Shown here: positions 1-11,210 of the stretch, in pieces
How positions within the stretch are numbered: position 1 is the stretch's first letter
How the letters are laid out: every line of letters starts with the position of its first letter
Assembly (NCBI GenBank): GCA_015178975.1
Contig: WHVD01000025.1
Span: forward strand, 310,001 to 374,000
DNA: 64,000 bases
Direction of reading: 5' to 3'
Origin: Hysterangium stoloniferum
Lineage: Eukaryota > Basidiomycota > Agaricomycetes > Hysterangiales > Hysterangiaceae
Translations under genes and position numbers: made by a program
Notes under the pieces: model-generated
Told to the model about the DNA's origin: nothing
Seen by the model: the letters and a program-made list of their open reading frames with translations, nothing else
Database searches by the model: none

Positions 1-1039
1 TACATTGTCTTTGGCCTCACACTGGAAAGGTTGAGAGTTGTCACTTACTCAGGACCTTATCTTTGACCTTGACTTTTTGTCACATTTCTGTTGTATCTGC
101 TCCTCAACCTCAAGTGGCTTCCTTCCTCTCCTGTAAAACCATTCACAGTATATCTTTCATTATTCAAAATGTAGTCCTGTGAGGAATCAAACCATAAAGG
201 TCATTTCCTTAATTATAACTAACTGTGATGAGTTGCATATTTTACCACTCTATGTGTGAATAATATTGATATAAATAAGTGTGATACCCTTGACATTGAG
301 AAGTACAAGTAATGAGAATAACTAATAAAGGCAATCACTCAATAATATGGGATCAACCTTAAAGGTTCAATACTGACAATGACAATTAGAATGAAGTAGG
401 TTCAGTCAATAGTCAATACAAATTATTAATAGTCATAGATTTAGTTAGAGTAGAGTTGAGAGTTGAAGTAGGGTTCAGTAGGGAAGTGAAACTTGTGAGT
501 AGGGACTTTGAGTGTTGATAGGGCAAAGTCCAATGAGCAAGATGAAGTAAAGGTCAAATCACGATGATGAGGTTCAATATTGAGGATTTCTAGTAGTGAT
601 AGTGTGAAGTCCCAAGTGCAAGACAAATGAAAAGATCAGGATAATGAAGTCAGAAGTAGTTGAGATGATGAGACTTGTGATTGGCACTTTGACTATTGAT
701 AGTATGAAGTCCTAAGAGCAAGATGAATAAAGAATTGAATTGTTGAGGTCAGAAGTAGTTGACACAACTCCCGAACCACTACTTGCAGTTCTTTCAGGTG
801 GTGGTTTCTGGGTAAAGGTGTGTCTGGCATTTATTAGTGTACATGTATGTACATAACTCTGTATGCATATGCCCACAAGAGTCTATGCTCATAAGTGTCT
901 ATATCCCACAAGTGTACATAGACCTTTGAATTAATGTGAGGCAAGATATTCAAAGAATATCTTAAATGGAAAAATAGTAAAAATATATAGGAAAATTAGG
1001 AAAATATAATAGAGTGGATTACTAGGTCTCCTTGCCAGG
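1..1039. other. Gene-free, AT-rich decayed repeat region
   Basis: No credible coding region is visible. Around 487-735 there is a degenerate direct repeat: similar blocks (an ACTTGTGA..GGCACTTTGA..TTGATAG type block followed by a GAAGTCC..GAGCAAGATGAA type block) recur near 490, 590 and 670. This looks like an old tandem duplication or transposon remnant. Confidence 0.4.
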
Positions 1040-1364
1040 AGTGGTACCCCTCACACTAACTATTAAAAATAGTATGAGTTGACTTATTGTAATACACAAT
1101 CTACAAGGGGGTAATAGACTTGTAATAATAGTACTTGTTTGTCAATCAATGTGTCAGTTAGTGAATCACCTTCTGACATAATAGGTTTGGTGCTAGTTTA
1201 GGTGTACACTGGTTCTGGCATGCATTAACCTCAGAATGCATGGTCCACAATTAGCATCTTCATATGAAAAAGTGAAGAAATGGATGGACTGCCCCTAGGA
1301 AAAGGATGTTTTCATCACCAATTCTAACACTAACATTGAGCAACTGTTCAGATTGTGTGTATTA
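1040..1364 (+). repeat. Dispersed repeat, copy 1 (second copy at about 46271-46560)
   Basis: This stretch aligns by eye with 46271-46560. Shared blocks include AATAGTATGAGTTGACT and CATGGTCCACAATTAGCATC, with many transitions and small gaps between the copies. The second copy lies inside the LTR-like insertion 46092-47613, so this is probably another fragment of that element. No ORF is supported. Confidence 0.55.
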
Positions 1365-1453
1365 TGTTAGAACTCATATAGTGTTGCATGTCATTGAGGA
1401 AACTCACACTTTCATAGTTTATTTGAATACACTTGGCTAAGCAGTACATTACA
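1365..1453 (+). repeat. 89-bp copia-associated LTR-like sequence, copy 1
   Basis: It starts TGTTAGAACTC and ends TACATTACA. The same 89-bp interval occurs at 52537-52625, directly after a copia RNase H remnant, where a 3' LTR is expected. Similarity stops abruptly at both ends. No target-site duplication is visible here. Confidence 0.5.
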
Positions 1454-1850
1454 GTTGTACTTGATGCACATGAGTTGGAAAGAGGTAACTTTAGGTAACT
1501 GTAAGTGCAGCTCTAGAAACTCAGCAAAAAGATGAATGACCATACCCATATTGAAGGACCATGTATTTTCACCCTGTATACCGACAGGGTCAAAGTGGAG
1601 GTGGTCATGCAACCACTGAGGTGGTTCAAAGATGTATAAACATTGTGATAGGGTGCAGGTAGGTCCCACCTTCATGGTTTGGTTTCCACCCTGGTTCAAG
1701 ATGGACAAGGCTCTGTGTATGCACTGGAAGTCTTCCCTGCCTTCTCTTCCTGACTCAGCTGATGTCTACTACATTTTATTTTTGAGGGGCAGTGTACCTG
1801 CCAAAGGATTCCTACTCACTCAACTGCTCCTTTGCATGCTGGAATCCTGT

Positions 1851-2114
1851 TGTCAATGAGATCACTGGTAGTCACATGAGTTGACAGGACCACAGTGTAT
1901 TGTCTAGAACTGAGACAGGATACAGGAGGTTACAGCATACGGTAAGGAAAGAGAGAGAAAACTACCTAGGCTATATACATGTATGATGTGGTCATGTGCC
2001 AGAACAAAAGGAGTGGAACAAAGGAAACAAGAAACAAAGGGTGAACACATAGCAAAGGAGTGAACACAACAGGAACAATGAGTGAAAGCGTAAGACTGGG
2101 ATGCCAGGCTTACA
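1851..2114. repeat. LTR-like dispersed repeat R1, copy 1
   Basis: This matches 7674-7860 along most of its length, starting TGTCAA and ending GGCTTACA. Shared blocks include GTTGACAGGACCAC and GTGTATTGTCTAGA. The TG..CA ends and a TATATAGCC-like box on the minus strand suggest a solo LTR read on the minus strand. No clear target-site duplication is seen, so the exact ends are uncertain. The two copies flank the gene island. Confidence 0.5.
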
Positions 2115-3643
2115 CATGCACTGCCTCACTTCGCACAACCTAGTACATCTGGCACGGCCCCCCAAAGACCTTGGTGTCCTGAGGTGTCGCATCGTTCCTG
2201 TGTCGCTCTGCCGCCATGTGAAACACAACTCTCTGATACATATTTGTGACCTTTGTTGTGGAATTGTCATGTGTATTCAGTATTGGTATGGCGGTTATAA
2301 GCGTTCCATGACATCGTTGGGTAAAATATTTCAATCTATGAGTGTCAGAGCCTGTGTCCTGATGGAGGAAACGAGTGCAAGCGTACCCTTCTTCCTGTAC
2401 GCATTCCAAAAGCCATGACTAAACTGTTGAAATCAATTCTCGAAGCTCATAAGAAACATAAGCAAAGTCAAATATAATTTCCGTTTGACCTCTGTGTCTC
2501 GTAGGAGGCAGACGGATAGCGTAAGTTCAAGGAAACTATATTACTTATATACGCCTTGAGAGCAATAGCCGTGTGGTAACAAAGTATTAAGTTAAATCAA
2601 AAGAACAATATGGCGGCACATTACAGCCTTGGGCATGCTCGCACAGCCCTATATTCTAAGATGAACTACGTCCGTCTTAGCACCAGAGACGATGTACACT
2701 TGGAAGATAAGCCACGCTGTTGGTTTATGTAAGTCTGAGGAATTGTTGAGTATCTAATGCTGATAAGATATGTGTGTAGGCGGCCTGCGAATCTAGGCAG
2801 GGCATTGTAATGGCCACCCGACTATTACATGACGCTGCAGCTGGGGCTCCGGCTGAAAGCTCATTCCCGGTTTGGTGTGTGAGTAGTTGATATGACTATA
2901 TAACAGATAAAGCTTCTCAGTCGACAGGTAAGAATCGGCTGAGATATCTGCTATAGTACAGCGTGCTTATAAGTACTACAAACAAAAGAAAACAAAAAAG
3001 GGATATTCGGACAGAAGAATTCTACACAAAAGAAGACATTCGTATTGTTGGTGGCGGACCCTTTGCGTCACTCCCGTTGTGCCTGCGCGAGCCCTAGTTG
3101 GTAATAGAGTAATAGCGAGAGCCCCTTCAAAACTTATATATATGGCTGTATATGTCAATTATTAATATATAACCAACCTTGACGTTGTGCTTTTTTCTCT
3201 CTTTTAATACCTTATGAATGAAATCACTGTTACGACCTTGTCAGTCAGAAATGATATTAAGACGAGTCCTTAACCGGAAGCTGAAATAATGACATAAAAG
3301 TTCATGTGAGAACCTGAGCATGAATAATCATGTTCGAGAAATGACATGTTCGCCATAAGTTCTGCTCTCCAAAAGAACATTTTCATTTCTGAAGACCCAC
3401 CGCCGAACGAGTGGCAACAAAGCTGAACACTATAACAGATCTCAATTCCCGAAATCTTTTCTTTTGAATATTTGCCTAATGCCGGTCTAATTGGCTCGTT
3501 CGGTTTACGATTCAATTCCCATACGGCAGATAGAGGCGAAGTAAAGGAAATAGAGAATTATTCACTACAACGTTGCATAACCATTCTTAGAACCTCACTC
3601 CACACCGAACTCTCAACAGCCCCATCTCATGGGCACACAGACC
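2115..3643. other. Intergenic region left of SNU13
   Basis: CpG content is higher than in the surrounding repeats, as expected of host DNA. No ORF with convincing splice signals or recognisable homology was found. The 3' UTR of SNU13 should lie just left of 3644. The rest holds nothing identifiable. Confidence 0.4.
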
Positions 3644-4227
3644 TCAGATCATCAACTTCTCAATCGCATCCTTAATAGCCTGAATCTGACTCGTAAGCTC
3701 CTTCGCTTCGTTAGTTGTCACACTCGCAGCAATAACGGGTCTGGTAACGCCACATGCGCGGCCGAGGGCGACCTTGGAGGGGACAAAGACGTAAGGCACA
3801 TTCTGGAGAGAAGAAACGAGGTAATCAGTCGCGGTGAACATGCGACGAAGACATGGCATGATAGATCGAATGCCCACCTTATCTTCACAAAGCAAAGGCA
3901 AGTGCAACAATATTTCAATAGGCTCCGTGTCGGCGGTTAGGACGATGAATTCGGCGATACCGCGGTTGAGGGTTTTGGTGGCTGCGAACATCCGAGCACG
4001 CTTAAGTACGCTATGAAGATAGAAACAACGCGATACGCAACCCACCTTCATTAGCACCTTTTTTAAGCTGTTTGTAATGACTAGCTTGTTGAACGAGGTC
4101 AAGGATCTGTCATCAATGTAAGAAAAGGCTTTTTTCATTGCACTTATTTGTGCTACATGTAACGCACGGTATTCGTAAGAGCGGCTCCGGCCAAGGGCCA
4201 TGCCTTTGGGTTATCCGTTTCGGCCAT
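3644..4227 (-). CDS. SNU13: SNU13-type L7Ae family RNA-binding protein (U4/U6 snRNP and box C/D snoRNP)
   Basis: SNU13 (15.5K) binds kink-turns in U4 snRNA and box C/D snoRNAs, nucleating tri-snRNP and snoRNP assembly in the nucleus. The start ATG is at 4225-4227. Exons are 4227-4168, 4106-4046, 3981-3878 and 3802-3644. Introns are 61, 64 and 75 nt, each GT..AG. The spliced product is 127 residues, the usual family length. Diagnostic stretches are visible: [33 protein letters not shown] and [19 protein letters not shown]. The last intron has a length divisible by three and no stop, so an unspliced ORF would wrongly include 25 extra residues. The start codon lies upstream of that naive ORF; choosing it restores the conserved N-terminus (PKAWPLA). 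The gene is divergent from HSP10 across 225 bp. Confidence 0.96.
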
Positions 4228-4452
4228 TTAGAGATGAACGTTGTCTTTTAATAAGATGTCGAATGCGACCTCACGACTGTTGGATCCTCGGTCGATAGTC
4301 GTGCTGGAAAGATGAAGAAAACAGGAGAACAGTGTCTATTTTAGCGCTCGCGTAGTGGGCGCCTGTAGGAATTTTTCCTCAGCTGTGTGCGTCAGTTCCT
4401 GCCTCTGACTTGTGTTTCCGTCTTGCTTTGAATATTCCACAATTCTACTGCA
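4228..4452. promoter_or_regulatory. Divergent SNU13-HSP10 promoter region
   Basis: These 225 bp separate two divergent start codons, so both promoters must lie here or overlap the 5' ends. GAATATTCC at 4430-4438, 15 bp before the HSP10 ATG, has two inverted GAA units, a minimal heat-shock-element arrangement. A consensus element needs three units and I do not see a convincing third. No clear TATA box is seen. Confidence 0.5.
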
Positions 4453-4988
4453 ATGGTACGTCCACCAAGACTAACGGATCAACTAAACCCTAAGTTCCAT
4501 TTGTAGGCTGCTCAACTCACCTTCAAATCAATCAAATCCGTCGTCCCTCTACTCGACCGCGTTCTTGTTCAGCGGTTCAAGCCCGAAACAGTATGTATAC
4601 TCAATCCTCATCACTTTTCATCTCACTTCGTCCCATGCTGTCATGCCTAATCTCACATCTCTACACGTCCACAGAAAACTGCAGCTGGGATCTTCATCCC
4701 CACCTCCGCCACCACCAGCCCCCTTCCCGAAGCTACTGTCATCGCTGTCGGCCCAGGTGCCCCGAACAAGGAGGGCGTCGTCGTTCCCCCGAATGTGAAG
4801 CCTGGAGATAGGGTCCTTCTGCCTGGGTGGGGAGGGAACTCGATCAAGTTGGGTGAGGATGTGAGTTTTCTTTCTCTTTCGGTTCATGGTTTCATGTGGT
4901 AGAGTTGTTGAAATGCTGCCTCGTGGTTGTTGTATAGGAGTATCATTTGTTCAAGGATGCAGAGATCTTGGCCAAGATCCAGGAGTAA
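4453..4988 (+). CDS. HSP10: Mitochondrial co-chaperonin Hsp10 (GroES family)
   Basis: Hsp10 caps the Hsp60 folding chamber in the mitochondrial matrix. Exons are 4453-4455, 4507-4590, 4675-4860 and 4938-4988, giving 107 residues. Exon 1 is only the ATG; the intron follows immediately with GTACGT, a CTAAC branch site and TAG. Other introns are 84 and 77 nt. Family features are visible: SVVPLLDRVLVQRF near the N-terminus, KTAAGIFIP (the mobile-loop region), VIAVGPG, VKPGDRVLLPGWGG, and a C-terminus ending EILAKIQE. The length is normal for fungal Hsp10. It is the right-hand partner of a divergent pair with SNU13. No repeat insertion or frame break is present. Confidence 0.96.
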
Positions 4989-6607
4989 ACGGGGACGCTG
5001 TAGGTGAGAGTGGAGGACGATGATCGAGCCCGAGACGGGAGTCTGATGAAGAAGAGAGAGATGATCAGAGAAGGAAGCGTTATAAGAAGTAACAAAAACG
5101 CCGGTGTTCGAGTTGTTGGTGTTGATGATAATCACTATCACCGGTTGGCGGTTCGCAGTTCGCATTGCATATTTTCCCCTTATACTGAGACAATATACAT
5201 CATCATATACATAAATCAACCCCTGCTCAATCCCAATTCACTATTTTTGGTCTGGTCATCTATCGTGTGAGAAAGAAATTACGGTTAGCGAGAGAAACAC
5301 GGAGATGTAGACTTGAAAATCCTTCCTCCCCCACTCAACTTCGAAGTCTACTCTATCATATTGGAAGAGTGTGATAAATACCAATCATATTTGTATCACA
5401 AGTTACCGAAGGTTGTACAATGAAAGTTACATGGGATGCAATCGATATCATTAAGCTGCCAGGGGACCCAAAAGGGCAAATTTCCAGTTATATATATAGT
5501 ATACCGTAGTAATTTACGTGATAGGTATCCGACATGAAATGAAACCACAGTGAATCATCTATCTTACAGCGTAGACTTACATATTTTCTGTTATCCAGGA
5601 CAATACGATTTATTGTCCACCGAGATTCTGTTTTCCACACAACCGGCTTTTGAAAAATTTTCTGATTCAGAAAGAGTGAAAAAAAATGTCATAAAGCACC
5701 AAAGTGTGACAACTTTTGTCTGGATTTGATCGACTTTGCCTTACCAAACCCACAAAACAATTCCGTAACCTAGCCCAATAATAATAAAATGGTCAAGCCA
5801 TTCTTTCACTGAGAAAACCTTCAAGTGCCAGTTGTGCCAGTGGTCCATCGTCCGAGTTTGCGTGTCTCCTCCCCGCCACATTGGTCACATTTTCTTTTAT
5901 AGACGACTCATCACATCTTCTCTCCCCTGCTCTCCTGATGCCTTGTCGTTACAGCTCCGTTTCCGCAAAGAGTCGGCTTTCTTCCCATCCTTGACTCATT
6001 CTTCTCTCACTGCATTTTGGTTTCCGTGTCAATCAGGTGACACCATTTCCTTTTGAATTCGTTCTTATTTGTTGTGTCCGTCCCGGCGATAATGACCCTT
6101 TGACCCTCTTCTATTCTCTTGATTTGTTTTGATCCCCGCCTTCCTTTCCTGTTTTCCTTGCCCATACCTTCATTGTTCTCATAAATAGTTCACAATGCGT
6201 GGTCGTAGTTCCTCCCATTATCTGTCAAATTGTGGGCGCGCTTAAATGTTGAGGCCGTTGCTTTTACATTGCGACTACCACCAAATTGAGACAGTGCAAT
6301 AGCTTATTTACAGGTAACCCACCTGGTTTTCTTCTTTCTTCCGCTTTCGGTACGCTTTGACATCGGCGCCGTGCTTTATTGCGTGAGGGGCCACTTATTC
6401 TGCCCACTATCACCACAATACAATGGTTCTTTTTGTGAAACAGCTTATGTGCGTCCCCTGTGTCACCCCACGCTTTGTGGCCACCCTTCTCATATAAATA
6501 TATCCCCTCTCGCTTTCATGCCTGCGTTTCTCTCTCCAGTGTTTTCTTTCCTCGATTCATTCTCTTTACAAAACTACATTCCCAAGACTCAAACCTCAAA
6601 TTCCTTT
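4989..6607. other. Intergenic region between HSP10 and the 172-residue gene
   Basis: No ORF here carries recognisable domains or a consistent exon structure. CpG remains common, as expected of host DNA. TATAAATATA at 6493-6502 followed by pyrimidine-rich sequence is a plausible core promoter for the gene starting at 6608. The rest holds nothing I can identify. Confidence 0.35.
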
Positions 6608-7306
6608 ATGTGCGCAACAGTCTTTACGGGAGATTGTAAAACCTGTCACAGGAAGCACAGTGTTCTCCGACTTCTTTTAGACAAAGTTTGCAAGTCGCGG
6701 AAGTGTTATCAGACAGAGCGCCGGTCGGTCATCCACCCTGATTTTCACGCGCACCTTCTGGCAGTGATCAACTGCTACTGGGGCATAGTGCCCCCCGAGA
6801 TAAAAGCCCGTAGTTCCAGTGATCGATTCCATGATATTGTGAGGGCATTCGCTAATTCCTGCCCCCCGTTGTTGGGAAGGTCTGGCGGTATGTTCCTTTT
6901 TAATGCCTCTTTCAATGATTCATGCTAAGTCTGAGTCGCTAGCCGAGAGAGAGGAACGATTTCCGCCGCCGCGCTGCCAATATATTTTTCTTGGATGTAA
7001 CAACAGCTACACCCTATCTTGTAAGCATCTCCTACAGAAAAACATCCTTTTCACTGACATTTTCTTCTTCACCACCATCAGGAACCGGAGCCCGACGTTC
7101 TTCCTCTGACCCCTGCCCAACTTGCTGAACGGAGACATCCCCCTCGTTCTGCCCCCCTCGGCGGCGACAACCGTTCTCCACGCAAGGCTCCAAAACGACT
7201 ATGCGCGCGCCGAGGGCGGGTTGGTACATGCCCCGCTCATCCGCTACCATTCTATATGCGGCCTCTCTTCGAACTTTCCCCTCTGGAAACCTGGATGGCC
7301 CCGTGA
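6608..7306 (+). CDS. Unrecognised 172-residue protein gene (three-exon model)
   Basis: I do not recognise the product. The model is exon 6608-6887, intron 6888-7006 (GTATGT..CAG), exon 7007-7020, intron 7021-7081 (GTAAGC, CTGAC branch site, CAG), exon 7082-7306. It gives one continuous 172-residue frame ending in TGA at 7304-7306. The N-terminal part has a CKTCH motif and several further cysteines. The C-terminal part is Pro/Arg-rich with clusters such as RSPRKAPKRLCARRGR. No signal peptide or membrane segment is seen. The ATG at 6608 was chosen because a TATA-like box lies about 110 bp upstream and A-rich sequence precedes the ATG. An in-frame ATG at 6518 is too close to that box. An alternative acceptor at 6942 gives a stop at the next junction, so the small exon is the weak point. 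Confidence 0.42.
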
Positions 7307-7673
7307 GGCGGTCCCCACAATCTGGCAGGGCTCCATCATGTTATGCTGCAGTTTGTTCCTACGCTATCGATCCCTGGTGAGCGTGCTTACATGGGGGCCT
7401 CGGCAGGCTCACATGCCTCCCTCAAACGCAGCTTCTTTTGAATAGAGATTTTCTCCACTGTTCATATTTTGCTCGTGGAACTCGACTTCGTCTGTTACTT
7501 TATTTGACAATAGATCTATCTTTTCTCTTTGTCCGTTGTCCCTCCTCGCCCTTCCCTTATGGACACACTCCCTTTGCCATAGCACACTCATTAATACATT
7601 GTTCCCACTCTACAACTCGTATTCGTCCAATTTCCTCCTATGACCTACATACAGTTGAACATATCAAGCCCGT
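7307..7673. other. Region downstream of the 172-residue gene
   Basis: Probable 3' flank. Short ORFs exist on both strands, but none has domain content or splice support. Nothing else is recognised. Confidence 0.3.
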
Positions 7674-7860
7674 TGTCAAATAGGCTCACAGGCGGGTCAC
7701 ACAAGTTGACAGGACCACGGTGTATTGTCTAGAGCGAGACTGGATACAGTAAAGAAAGAGAGGGGAAACTTCCCAGGCTATATAGGCTGTGATCACGGGC
7801 TAATAGAGACAAAAAGGTGAAAGAAAGGTGAACGTGTAAGACTGGGGCACCAGGCTTACA
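7674..7860. repeat. LTR-like dispersed repeat R1, copy 2
   Basis: This is the shorter, CpG-richer copy of the repeat at 1851-2114. It starts TGTCAA, ends GGCTTACA, and shares the GACAGGACCAC..GTGTATTGTCTAGA block. It lacks several segments present in copy 1. No target duplication was found. Confidence 0.5.
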
Positions 7861-9381
7861 TAGTCTCTGCCAACCTTAGCCGTGGAACAACATGTTACTG
7901 AAGTATACATATAATAAAGAATAAGCATCCATCCTTCACTGGATGTAGTCATCCGGATATCTCGTTTCTGGTGAACCACGGACTTTGAGGTCAGAAATGT
8001 TGGGTGTACGACGGTGTGAAATTGCACGGGTGGATTGAAGCAATAACTCGGATTGTCCCTTTTTTGATTTAGTCTCCAGGATTCAGACTTTACTATAAGC
8101 TGTCTACAGTGTCATAACGTTATCTATAGCCTGGAATATGTAAAATTGCATATAGGATATTAGACAAGACCTATATATGCATTCACTTGATGTGAAGAAT
8201 TGGACTGAAAAGGCTTTTTAGTCTTTGCTACTACTTTTTTCAGAACCGGGTGAATAAATGGCATAGTATTGTTCTCAATAGGCCCAAGCTGCTGTGCAAG
8301 AATGAATTTCTGACAGGATTGGCTAGCTGGCAGTTACATATGTGGACAACACAACAGGCATTTCATCATCAAAGGAAGAAGCAAACTATGCAAAAGAAGA
8401 ATTAGGGTGGACTTACAAGACAAAGGATTTTGAGTATAATAAAAATTATTTGGAACTGTTTCCAAACTAAGCATACAATAACAAGTCAGATAAATGAGGA
8501 AACAAGGATGGGGACAGCTTAGGGAATAAGGGCAAGAACAATAAACAAATGAATGAGCATCTGTCAACCAGTCAGTTACCAAATGCAGGACAAAGGAAGG
8601 GAGTTGGAATATCCATGGATATCTGATACTATCTGGAAATGGATCCTAACACTATAATGATTAGGTGAGTGTATTTGTAGGAAAGCCATGGGTTCTGGGA
8701 CATTGGCATAGAGAAGGTGAGAAGGGTTGACAAGGATGATCTGGTAAAGGTTGGGCCACAGACCAAAGTATCTATAACAAACATTGGGAGTCCAACTGGA
8801 AGTCCAGGCCAGGAAATGACTAGGGACATGTGGAGAAGTCAACTGTCAAAGGGCAGAATCCAATGGGTTCTGGATAATAACAGGAGGTGTCTAGTTGAGG
8901 GCAGAATATCAGAATGGGATTTGAGTTGAAGGGTATTTGAGGGATGAGGATCAGGTTCCAGTGGATTCTGGATCTTGATACTAGTCCAGAAGGTGGTTTG
9001 GAACCTGATATGAAATCTGGGAAATACTCCATGGAGTCTTCAGGAACAGATCTTCACAACACCCAAATGTGTGTATGAGGGTGCAGCACAAACTGAAGCC
9101 AAGTCCTTCTCATACCCTGGTAATATTCTGATACCCTCCCAGACCATTTCCTGGAAACTCTGTGGACTATTCCCCAGACTACCTCCCAAGAAATCCCCAG
9201 ACCATTTATAGAAAGCCCTTGGAATATCCACCAGAAAACCTGGATCACTTAACAACCCCCATGCAAACAAATGTGTCCTGTTGGGCTTACCTACAACCAA
9301 AAGGCATATAAGTTACTGAGCCTAAAGTGACATTCCATAATATCAAGCAGGCATGTCATCTTCAATGAGAACAGAACACTC
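7861..9381. other. Decayed transposon-like sequence, no gene
   Basis: No ORF has homology I recognise. About 8480-8700 resembles 13640-13850 (shared ATGAATGA..TTACCAAAT..GGAAT phrases), suggesting copies of one old element. The LTR motif ACTGAAGCCAAGTCCT occurs at 9092-9107, so this is probably a CpG-depleted LTR remnant. Confidence 0.4.
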
Positions 9382-9586
9382 TGTCACGAATCAAATAGTC
9401 TTCAATAAAGTCGGATAATATTCTGTTGATCGAACTTGAAAGCCTCATTCGACAAAGTATATATTCGCCCTGTCAATGAAGTAGGCTATTACCAGTTGCA
9501 AGGACTCACGGAAGAGTTGTCGAAGTAGCTATGTGTCATGAATGTACAAACTCAAATTTCGATAATATTCAATTTGATATTTCTTC

Positions 9587-9665
9587 GACATTCCTTTGAC
9601 ATTCCTTTGACATTCCTTGGACATTCCTTTGACATTCCTTTGACATTCCTTTGACATTCCTTTGA
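9587..9665 (+). repeat. 12-bp tandem repeat inside a family A LTR
   Basis: GACATTCCTTT-type units repeat about seven times with little divergence. The family A copy at 26781-27240 has a different short tandem repeat (16-bp units, about 26905-26950) in the corresponding place. This LTR segment therefore seems prone to local expansion. Confidence 0.8.
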
Positions 9666-10001
9666 CTTCCAACTCAACTTCTGACTCAACTATTCTTCGA
9701 CAATATCTTCGACAATCTCGAATATCTTCAACTTGTCTCAGTTTGAGGTCATTGATGATTTCACTTTGATATCATATTATCATAGGTAAATGATATATAG
9801 TATATAAGGGCAATGATAGGAATGAAGAAAGTCAGTCAGAAAACCTGTATCATAATTATATTATTACTGTATTATATAATCATTGAACTTCTCCAAGGTT
9901 TTCTTTGACTTAATTATTCGTGAGCCTTTGTGTCCTATCTTTGCCTCATGCTTTATCAACAGGATGAATTAATACTTTGTCAAACGAGGCATCTGTATTT
10001 G

Positions 10002-10810
10002 TGTTATGACTGGAAATCCCACCAGACTCTAGGCACTAACTTATATGCACCCTATATGCACCCATTATCAGTTTACCAGAATTCCCACTGGACTCCGTAT
10101 GTCAGACTCGTCTACATTCGTCTTTGTTACATTGTGTTTCAGTCACTGGAATACTCACCAGACTCCATCTCTGGCTATATCTGACCTCGTCCCGTGCATC
10201 AGTCACCGGACCCCACTCAGAAAACCCGTCATCCCTCTAACAGAGCCCCGTTCCTGTTTTAGTCAAATGACCTGTCATGATTTGGACTCTGCTTCCGCTC
10301 CATTTTCCATTATGGTTTATGATTTGTCACTATTCGGACTCCGCTCCATTCTGTCCCATTCCTATCACCAAATTTGGTGTTTACTATTCCCGTTTTATGT
10401 TTTGCTCATTTCATTTCATCATTACTGGATTCGGTATGACATTCACTCCACGGTCTATTTAAACTGGCAGATGTTGTACATACAATCCAGTCAGAAATCG
10501 GCTTAGATTTCCCCCAGTAATCTAATACATTTTCCATTCTAAACTCCTACTTGAATTACACCACTCACACTAGTTGGAGCCCACGGGCTCCGGTGCATCT
10601 ATCTCTCTTACCTATCTCGACTCATGACCCACAACCTCTGACCTCTGACCCCTCGACCCACAACCCCCGCCTGGACTCCCCAGGATTCCCATCCACCTGT
10701 CTGAAATTGGACAACACAATCTAGCAAGGGCACAGCCTATAAGCTGAAGCCAAGTCCTACTGGATATTCTGTGGGTTTCTCTGGAGACCTGCCGTGTACG
10801 TACCCTAACA
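10002..10810 (+). mobile_element. Solo LTR of family B, 809 bp, inner layer
   Basis: The ends are the inverted pentamer TGTTA..TAACA and the flanking duplication is an exact ATTTG (9997-10001 and 10811-10815). It matches the interrupted copy at 45622-50305. It carries the motif AAGCTGAAGCCAAGTCCT at 10741-10758, shared with family C LTRs. It has no internal coding region and appears complete. Confidence 0.88.
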
Positions 10811-11210
10811 ATTTGATATTGTTGAATATTCTTCAATTGTTTATTCGACTTTATTGAGTGAAATTCGATTTGTGACACTACGACAAGTTAGATTTTGATT
10901 ATTAAAATGACACTAATTTACAGATATTTCGACTGACTTCCCTCACTTCTTTCATGGCCCTTTTATGCTTTTCTTTGTATCATTATGACTATATTATGAT
11001 TTAATAATGAAATCATTTGTGACATCAAAATGAGATATGTTGAAAGAGATTTGATGTTGTTGAATAATGTTCAGGTTTATCAAGTTGAATTCGATGAGTC
11101 AAAGAGCTGTCGAATATTACCTTTGAATGTTTGTGACAATGTTGTGACTTGTGACAGTTGTGACACACTCTCACACTCTGATGTTGCATCCTGTAACTCT
11201 AACATACATA

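Larger units (their letters stand above)
9534..10877 (+). mobile_element. Solo LTR of family A, middle layer, plus orientation
   Basis: It starts TGTCATG and ends TTGTGACA, with target duplications CTATG (9529-9533) and CTACG (10878-10882). The single mismatch is a CpG to TpG transition. It belongs to the same family as its host LTR but lies in the opposite orientation. It is interrupted by family B LTR 10002-10810 with its own target duplication. Confidence 0.82.
9382..11165 (-). mobile_element. Solo LTR of family A, outer layer of a triple nest
   Basis: The ends are TGTCAC..GTGACA and the flanking duplication is CACTC (9377-9381 and 11166-11170). Read on the minus strand it matches the solo LTR at 26781-27240. 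It is split after position 9533 by the insertion 9534-10877 plus its target duplication, and resumes at about 10883. Removing the insert leaves about 435 bp, close to the 460 bp of the intact family A copy. Confidence 0.85.

Noticed and set aside
2101..2418. Overlapping ORFs of about 100 codons on both strands
   Set aside because: They partly overlap repeat R1, and have no splice support and no recognisable motif.
3644..4201. A single 185-codon open frame on the minus strand covering SNU13
   Set aside because: It includes in-frame intron sequence and starts inside exon 1 in the wrong frame. The four-exon model restores the full conserved 127-residue protein.
4430..4438. Full heat-shock element before HSP10
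   Set aside because: Only two inverted GAA units are present and a third in register was not found. It is reported only as a weak candidate.
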